Part shown: piece after piece, positions 5,150 through 9,250 of the stretch
How the letters are laid out: every line of letters begins with the position of its first letter
Numbering within the stretch: the stretch's first letter is position 1
Assembly: GCA_012513165.1 (NCBI GenBank)
Contig: JAAZCT010000272.1
Span: forward strand, 1 to 9,250
DNA length: 9,250 bases
DNA from: Actinomycetales bacterium
GTDB lineage: Bacteria > Actinomycetota > Actinomycetes > Propionibacteriales > Nocardioidaceae
Reading direction: 5' to 3'
Made by a program: the position numbers and the translations under genes
Notes under the pieces: model-generated
Seen by the model: only the letters and a program-made list of their open reading frames with translations
Told to the model about the DNA's origin: nothing
The model's database searches: none

Positions 5150-6577
5150 TCACCAAGCGGAACTGTCGTAGTCCTTGAGGAAGCAGCCGTAAAGGTCCTC
5201 GCCCGCTTCACCACGCACGATCGGGTCGTAGACCCGCGCAGCGCCGTCCACCAGATCCAGAGGCGCTTTGAACCCCTCCGATGCGAGACGTTCCTTCGTG
5301 ATGTGTGGGCGTTCGTCCGTGATCCAACCCGTGTCCACAGCGGTCATCAGAATCTGATCCGTCTCGAACATCTCGGCTGCGCTAGTGCGCGTAAGCATAT
5401 TGAGCGCGGCCTTAGCCATGTTCGTGTGCGGGTGACCAGGCCCCTTGTATCCGCGTGCGAACTGGCCTTCCATCGCGGACACGTTCACCACATAGCGACG
5501 CGTCGCTTCGGCTGCCACCATCGCCGGACGTAAACGGCTGATCAAGATGAATGGCGCCACACTGTTGCACAATTGCACTTCAAGCAACTCCAGCGCATCC
5601 ACTTGGCCCACGTGCTGCACCCAACTGTTCGTGTCCACCACATCAGGAATCAGACCACCCGCATCGATCCGGCCAAGATCCGCCGAACCAGCCGCCAAAG
5701 CAAGAGCCGTCAACTCATCCGCCGACGTGGCGTCTCCTGCAAGGACCGGATGTGCTTCCACTGAGCCCACTAGGGCCTGTGGGTGCGCGTCGCTCGTGTG
5801 CCCGAAGGTCACGAGTTCCAGCATCGCGCCTGGTGCGAGTTCGTCTTGTTCCCCGTCGGCGATTGCCTGATAGGCGCCTGGCGAACGCTTCACGGTCTGG
5901 GCCGCGTTGTTGATCAAGATATCGAGCGGGCCAGCCGAGGCGACGTCGTCAGCCAACGCAATCACTTGTGCCGGATCGCGCAAATCGATACCCACGATTC
6001 GCAACCGATCAATCCACTCGCCGCTATCGGGCATCGACCGGAACCTGCGCACCGCATCTTTCGGGAAACGCGTCGTGATCGTTGTGTGGGCGCCGTCCCG
6101 CAACAAGCGCAACGCGATATACATGCCGATCTTGGCCCGGCCGCCCGTCAATAGCGCACGCTTGCCGCTCAAGTCGGTACGAGCATCGCGCTTCGAGTGA
6201 TTAAACGCCGCGCACTTCGGGCACAACTGGTGATAAAACGCATCAACCGTCGTGTATTTCTGCTTGCAGATATAACAAGGCCGAGCTACGAGCAACTCCC
6301 CTGCGCTCGCGCCCCGAGTGGCTGAAACGAGTGGCAATCCAGCAGTTTCGTCGTCGATCCTGCGTGGCGATCCCGTAGCGGTGAGCGCGACAACTGCTTG
6401 GTCGGCCGCGTTAATTTCATCGCGTTTCACCTTGCGGCGATGACGTTTGACGTCCTTGTAGAAGGTGCCACACGCCCGCCGCAAAGCCACATACGACTCG
6501 TCCCCCTCGCCGAGGTATTTCGCTTCGCCCAAGACTTTGAGCGCAATCGCGAGTTCTTCCTCAGTGAAATCAGGCAC
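5150..6577 (-). CDS. Zinc-ribbon plus SDR-like Rossmann protein with insertion and changed catalytic motif (475 aa)
   Basis: Three parts are visible. Residues 1-95 are a charged, mostly helical N-terminal region. Residues 101-122 carry two CxxC pairs (CYIC at 101-104, CPKC at 119-122), a likely zinc ribbon. Residues 135-475 are an SDR-type Rossmann domain: TGGRAKIG (144-151) binds the NAD(P) pyrophosphate, NNAA (223-226) follows strand 4, and VNVSAMEG (364-371) supplies the usual Ser367. The general Asn is N338 and the Lys is K389 in HTNMAKAALNML, but the residue four before the Lys is Thr385 where classical SDRs have Tyr. About 90 residues (roughly 229-325) are inserted between NNAA and the Asn helix. 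Substrate and reaction are unknown. The GTG start has no Shine-Dalgarno sequence but lies 6 nt after TAGACT, fitting a leaderless start; ilvD ends 26 nt upstream, so it may also be on the ilvD transcript. Confidence 0.82.
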   Translation of the reverse strand: MPDFTEEELAIALKVLGEAKYLGEGDESYVALRRACGTFYKDVKRHRRKVKRDEINAADQAVVALTATGSPRRIDDETAGLPLVSATRGASAGELLVARPCYICKQKYTTVDAFYHQLCPKCAAFNHSKRDARTDLSGKRALLTGGRAKIGMYIALRLLRDGAHTTITTRFPKDAVRRFRSMPDSGEWIDRLRIVGIDLRDPAQVIALADDVASAGPLDILINNAAQTVKRSPGAYQAIADGEQDELAPGAMLELVTFGHTSDAHPQALVGSVEAHPVLAGDATSADELTALALAAGSADLGRIDAGGLIPDVVDTNSWVQHVGQVDALELLEVQLCNSVAPFILISRLRPAMVAAEATRRYVVNVSAMEGQFARGYKGPGHPHTNMAKAALNMLTRTSAAEMFETDQILMTAVDTGWITDERPHITKERLASEGFKAPLDLVDGAARVYDPIVRGEAGEDLYGCFLKDYDSSAW

Positions 6578-6583
6578 GAGCAG

Positions 6584-6589
6584 AGTCTA
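6584..6589 (-). promoter_or_regulatory. Likely -10 element for leaderless expression of the SDR-like gene
   Basis: TAGACT on the minus strand ends 6 nt before the GTG start at 6577, so transcription would begin at or next to the start codon. No Shine-Dalgarno sequence is present between ilvD and this gene, which agrees with leaderless translation. No convincing -35 was seen, as is common for actinobacterial -10-driven promoters. Confidence 0.5.
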
Positions 6590-6603
6590 CGAGGCTGCGC
6601 GCA

Positions 6604-8298
6604 TCAACCGGTGACGGCACCTTGGGCAGCAGAGCTGACCAATTTGCGGTACTTCGCGAGCACGCCCGTGGCGTATCGGGGCGCCAACGGCTCCCAGCCG
6701 ACCTTGCGGGCCGCAAGATCCTCATCGGAAATCTCAACGTCAAGGGAACGCTTCTGCACATCGAGTTCGATGATGTCGCCGTCTTGAACGAACGCGATCG
6801 GACCAGCATCGACAGCTTCGGGTGCGATATGCCCGACACACAAACCGGTGGTGCCGCCGGAGAAACGACCATCAGTCAACAAGAGCACGTCCTTGCCAAG
6901 ACCCGCGCCCTTAATGGCAGCCGTGATCGCCAACATTTCGCGCATGCCTGGACCACCCTTCGGCCCTTCATTGCGGATGACGACGACGTCGCCGGCAGAG
7001 ACGGTTCCGTTCTCGAGTGCGTCCATCGCAGCACGTTCGCCGTCGAATACGCGCGCCGTGCCGCGGAATATGTCCGTATCGAAGCCAGCGGTCTTGACGA
7101 CTGCACCCTCTGGCGCGAGGGTTCCGTGCAAGACCGTCAAGCCACCGGTCTTGTGAATTGGCTGGTCCAGGTTCTTGATGACATCGCCGTCAAGGTCAAC
7201 GTCAATATGCGCGAGGTTCTCGGCCATCGTTTTGCCCGTCACTGTCATTACGTCGCCGTGCATCAGGCCCGCGTCAAGCAGCGCCTTCATGATGACCGGG
7301 ATTCCGCCGACCTTGTCTACATCGTTCATGACGTATTTGCCGAATGGCTTCAGGTCCCCGAGGTGCGGCACTTTGTCGCCAATGCGGTTGAAGTCTTCAA
7401 GAGTCAGGTCGACGTTCGCCTCGCGAGCGATGGCCAACAAGTGCAAGACCGCGTTCGTGGAACCGCCGAGCGCCATCACCACAGTGATCGCGTTCTCGAA
7501 AGCTTCCTTCGTGAGGATCTGACGAGCCGTAATGCCCAGGCGCAGCAAGTTGACCACGGCTTCGCCGGACAGTCGCGCGTAATCATCGCGACGCGAATCT
7601 GGAGCAGGTGGGGCTGCCGAACCAGGCAAACTCATACCGAGCGCTTCTGCAGCAGAAGCCATGGTGTTTGCGGTGTACATGCCACCACACGCGCCTTCGC
7701 CCGGACAGATGGCCCGCTCGATGCGGTCCAGTTCGTCACGAGTAATGAGCCCCTTGACGCAGGCGCCGACGCCTTCGAATGCGTCGATGATGGTGACGTC
7801 TTGACCGTCGATGTTGCCCGGCAGTGTGGATCCGGCGTACAGGAACACGCTGGCCAGATCGAGTCTCGCAGCGGCCATCAACATGCCCGGCAGGCTCTTA
7901 TCGCAGCCAGCGAGCAGGACGGAGCCGTCGAGGCGTTCGGCCATCATCACTGTTTCGACCGAGTCGGCGATCACTTCACGGCTTACCAGCGAGAAGTGCA
8001 TACCCTCGTGGCCCATGCTGATGCCATCGGACACACTGATCGTGCCGAACTCCAGCGGAAAGCCGCCGCCCGTGTGCACGCCCTCTTTCGAGGCCTTCGC
8101 CAAACGGTCGAGAGAAAGGTTGCAGGGGGTGATCTCGTTCCAACTGGAAGCGACACCAATTTGCGGCTTCACCCAATCGTCGTCGCCCATGCCGACGGCA
8201 CGAAGCATGCCACGCGCTGCGGCTCGTTCTACGCCGTCGGTGACGTCGCGACTGCGGGGCTTGATGTCGATCTGGGGGTCATTGGTGGTGTCAGCCAT
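6604..8298 (-). CDS. ilvD: Dihydroxy-acid dehydratase (564 aa)
   Basis: This Fe-S enzyme removes water from 2,3-dihydroxy-isovalerate and 2,3-dihydroxy-3-methylvalerate to give the 2-keto acids for Val, Leu and Ile synthesis, in the cytosol. Family marks are [10 protein letters not shown] (51-60, Cys59), [11 protein letters not shown] (90-100, Asp91), [12 protein letters not shown] (129-139, Cys132), then [19 protein letters not shown] (198-216, Cys204), and [12 protein letters not shown] (475-486) with the catalytic base Ser480. The three cysteines fit a 2Fe-2S cluster type. Length matches the family. The frame continues 28 residues upstream, but the ATG at 8298 is preferred because the conserved region starts soon after it and TATTCT stands exactly 6 nt before it, fitting a leaderless mRNA. 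The gene is divergent from an ATP-grasp gene and followed by the SDR-like gene. In this window it is separated from ilvB by five other genes. Confidence 0.97.
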   Translation of the reverse strand: MADTTNDPQIDIKPRSRDVTDGVERAAARGMLRAVGMGDDDWVKPQIGVASSWNEITPCNLSLDRLAKASKEGVHTGGGFPLEFGTISVSDGISMGHEGMHFSLVSREVIADSVETVMMAERLDGSVLLAGCDKSLPGMLMAAARLDLASVFLYAGSTLPGNIDGQDVTIIDAFEGVGACVKGLITRDELDRIERAICPGEGACGGMYTANTMASAAEALGMSLPGSAAPPAPDSRRDDYARLSGEAVVNLLRLGITARQILTKEAFENAITVVMALGGSTNAVLHLLAIAREANVDLTLEDFNRIGDKVPHLGDLKPFGKYVMNDVDKVGGIPVIMKALLDAGLMHGDVMTVTGKTMAENLAHIDVDLDGDVIKNLDQPIHKTGGLTVLHGTLAPEGAVVKTAGFDTDIFRGTARVFDGERAAMDALENGTVSAGDVVVIRNEGPKGGPGMREMLAITAAIKGAGLGKDVLLLTDGRFSGGTTGLCVGHIAPEAVDAGPIAFVQDGDIIELDVQKRSLDVEISDEDLAARKVGWEPLAPRYATGVLAKYRKLVSSAAQGAVTG

Positions 8299-8304
8299 AG
8301 AGAC

Positions 8305-8310
8305 AGAATA
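8305..8310 (-). promoter_or_regulatory. Likely -10 element for leaderless ilvD
   Basis: TATTCT on the minus strand matches the TAnnnT core and ends 6 nt before the ATG at 8298. There is no Shine-Dalgarno sequence in that 6 nt. The upstream inverted repeat at 8321-8340 covers where a -35 would lie. Confidence 0.6.
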
Positions 8311-8320
8311 CGACCGGGCA

Positions 8321-8340
8321 AGTCCGGAAGATTTCGGACT
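8321..8340. promoter_or_regulatory. Operator-like inverted repeat upstream of ilvD
   Basis: AGTCCG (8321-8326) and CGGACT (8335-8340) are perfect 6 bp arms around 8 bp. The repeat spans the expected -35 position of the ilvD promoter, so a protein bound here could repress or recruit. It also lies about 55 bp upstream of the divergent ATP-grasp promoter. The regulator is unknown. Confidence 0.5.
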
Positions 8341-8394
8341 ACCGACTCCGCTGAGTTTTGGTCCCGAATCTACCGGTTTCAAAGGTCGCCCAGT

Positions 8395-8400
8395 TAGGGT
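8395..8400 (+). promoter_or_regulatory. Likely -10 element for leaderless ATP-grasp gene
   Basis: TAGGGT fits TAnnnT and ends 6 nt before the GTG at 8407. The frame is blocked just upstream by an in-frame TAG (8395-8397), so the GTG is the only possible start for the full domain, and no Shine-Dalgarno sequence stands before it. Confidence 0.5.
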
Positions 8401-8406
8401 GCTGAT

Positions 8407-9250
8407 GTGGATATAGCTTTAGTTAGTAGCGCTGCCGATCACGCTGGCGACACGGACCTGCCCCAACTGATTTCGGCCGCCGAAGCTGCCGGACACACCG
8501 CGCGGATCGCGATCTGGGATGACCCGAACGTGGATTGGAGCGTCTTTGACGTCGTCGCGATTCGTTCGTGTTGGGATTACACGACTCGCCGCGATGAGTT
8601 CGTTTCATGGTGCCAAAGCGTGGGCGATCATCTGGTCAACTCGGCTCGAGTCATCGAATGGAACAGCGACAAAATTTATCTGAGCGACTTGGCCGATGCC
8701 GGAATCTCCATCATTCCCACGATCTGGGACGCGAAGTCCATGAGCGATCTGGGCGAGCATCGCTCATGGGTGGTCAAACCGACGATCTCGTCGGGTTCCG
8801 CAAACACCGCGCACTGGACGACGGCTGAGGCTGCCGCGGCACACTCGAATGAGTTGTTGGCGACCGGAAGACACACCATGACGCAACCGTATGTGGCATC
8901 GATCGACACGGTCGGCGAGTTCGCTAATTATTTCTTTTCCGGCGAGTACTCGCACACTGTTCGCAAGCCCGCGCTGCTGGAGGCCGACCAAACACCCGCA
9001 GAAGCAGCGAGCTTTCCCGGCGGCCTGCGTGTCGTGGAGATTGACCAGACCATTCTCGAATTTTCACACGAAGTAATTGCCGTTGCCGAAAGAGTGACCG
9101 GCGAGCGGCTCATTCAAGCCCGCGTCGACGTGGTGCTCGATGATGCTGGCCAACCGATGCTGATGGAACTGGAACTGGTGGAACCGGCGCTGTTCATCGA
9201 CTTCGTTCCCAAAGCCGCCGAAACCTATATCGAGGCAATCGCTCCCATAC
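8407..9250 (+). CDS. ATP-grasp domain ligase (281 aa visible, C-terminus cut by the window edge)
   Basis: ATP-grasp enzymes join a carboxylate, activated as acyl phosphate, to an amine or thiol. Visible are an N-terminal pre-ATP-grasp part with [20 protein letters not shown] and [15 protein letters not shown] (residues 51-65), then [15 protein letters not shown] (86-100), [14 protein letters not shown] (121-134) with Lys124 as a likely ATP-binding residue, [13 protein letters not shown] (176-188), and [22 protein letters not shown] (residues 239-260), where acidic residues E254 and E256 should bind Mg. The pattern resembles the stand-alone RimK/glutathione-synthetase-like group that includes the D-cycloserine-forming DcsG, but the substrate cannot be assigned. 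The visible length is close to full for this group, so the stop is probably just outside. GTG is the only usable start; an in-frame TAG lies just before it. It is divergent from ilvD with a 108 bp shared upstream region. Confidence 0.85.
   Translation, partial: MDIALVSSAADHAGDTDLPQLISAAEAAGHTARIAIWDDPNVDWSVFDVVAIRSCWDYTTRRDEFVSWCQSVGDHLVNSARVIEWNSDKIYLSDLADAGISIIPTIWDAKSMSDLGEHRSWVVKPTISSGSANTAHWTTAEAAAAHSNELLATGRHTMTQPYVASIDTVGEFANYFFSGEYSHTVRKPALLEADQTPAEAASFPGGLRVVEIDQTILEFSHEVIAVAERVTGERLIQARVDVVLDDAGQPMLMELELVEPALFIDFVPKAAETYIEAIAPI

Noticed and set aside
8299..8382. 28-residue N-terminal extension of IlvD
   Set aside because: The extension would run through the predicted -10 element and lacks similarity to IlvD N-termini; the ATG at 8298 fits the leaderless pattern.
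6622..8397. Open reading frame of 591 codons on the plus strand opposite ilvD
   Set aside because: It mirrors ilvD exactly, is rich in His, Arg, Asp and Val as expected from the antisense of a codon-biased gene, and shows no recognisable domain. ilvD on the other strand has all its catalytic motifs.
1..9250. tRNA or rRNA genes, CRISPR arrays, insertion sequences or transposases
   Set aside because: No cloverleaf, CCA-ending tRNA pattern, regularly spaced repeats, terminal repeats or transposase motifs were seen; the window is ordinary metabolic chromosome with an accessory operon.

Overview
The window reads as a chromosomal piece of an actinobacterium with moderately high GC. The clues are the gene types (AHAS, IlvD, a zinc-ribbon SDR, acyl-CoA ligase, TetR), the codon use, a ribosome-type leader peptide with terminator before ilvB, and three genes that look leaderless, with a TAnnnT -10 element exactly 6 nt before an ATG or GTG start. 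The genes are packed closely, which would suit a streamlined genome. The genus cannot be told from the sequence alone.

Layout: seven genes lie on the minus strand and one on the plus strand. Reading in the minus direction from the right, ilvD (dihydroxy-acid dehydratase, 8298-6604) is followed 26 nt later by an unusual zinc-ribbon plus SDR-like protein (6577-5150). A gap of about 185 nt then holds a good sigma-70-type promoter with several inverted repeats. This promoter starts a tight four-gene operon: a NodN/MaoC-like hotdog protein (4965-4477), an acyl-CoA synthetase (4480-2909, ATGA overlap), an APC-family permease (2906-1494, 2 nt gap) and a TetR regulator (1489-839, 4 nt gap). Next comes a 266 nt leader region with a 13-residue leader peptide, a 10 bp hairpin and a rho-independent terminator. 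It is followed by ilvB (acetolactate synthase large subunit), which runs off the left edge. To the right of ilvD, a divergent ATP-grasp ligase (8407 onward, plus strand) runs off the right edge.

How it may work together: ilvD and ilvB belong to branched-chain amino-acid synthesis and flank an accessory block. The block's permease, CoA ligase and hotdog protein look like an uptake and CoA-activation module for a small carboxylic or amino acid, controlled by its own TetR protein. The substrate is not identifiable. The ilvB attenuator may also stop readthrough from the TetR operon. The points most worth a second look are the active-site changes in the hotdog and SDR-like proteins, the ilvB attenuator with a leader peptide lacking Ile and Val, the repeated ACTTG inverted repeats at the operon promoter, and the repeated leaderless start pattern.
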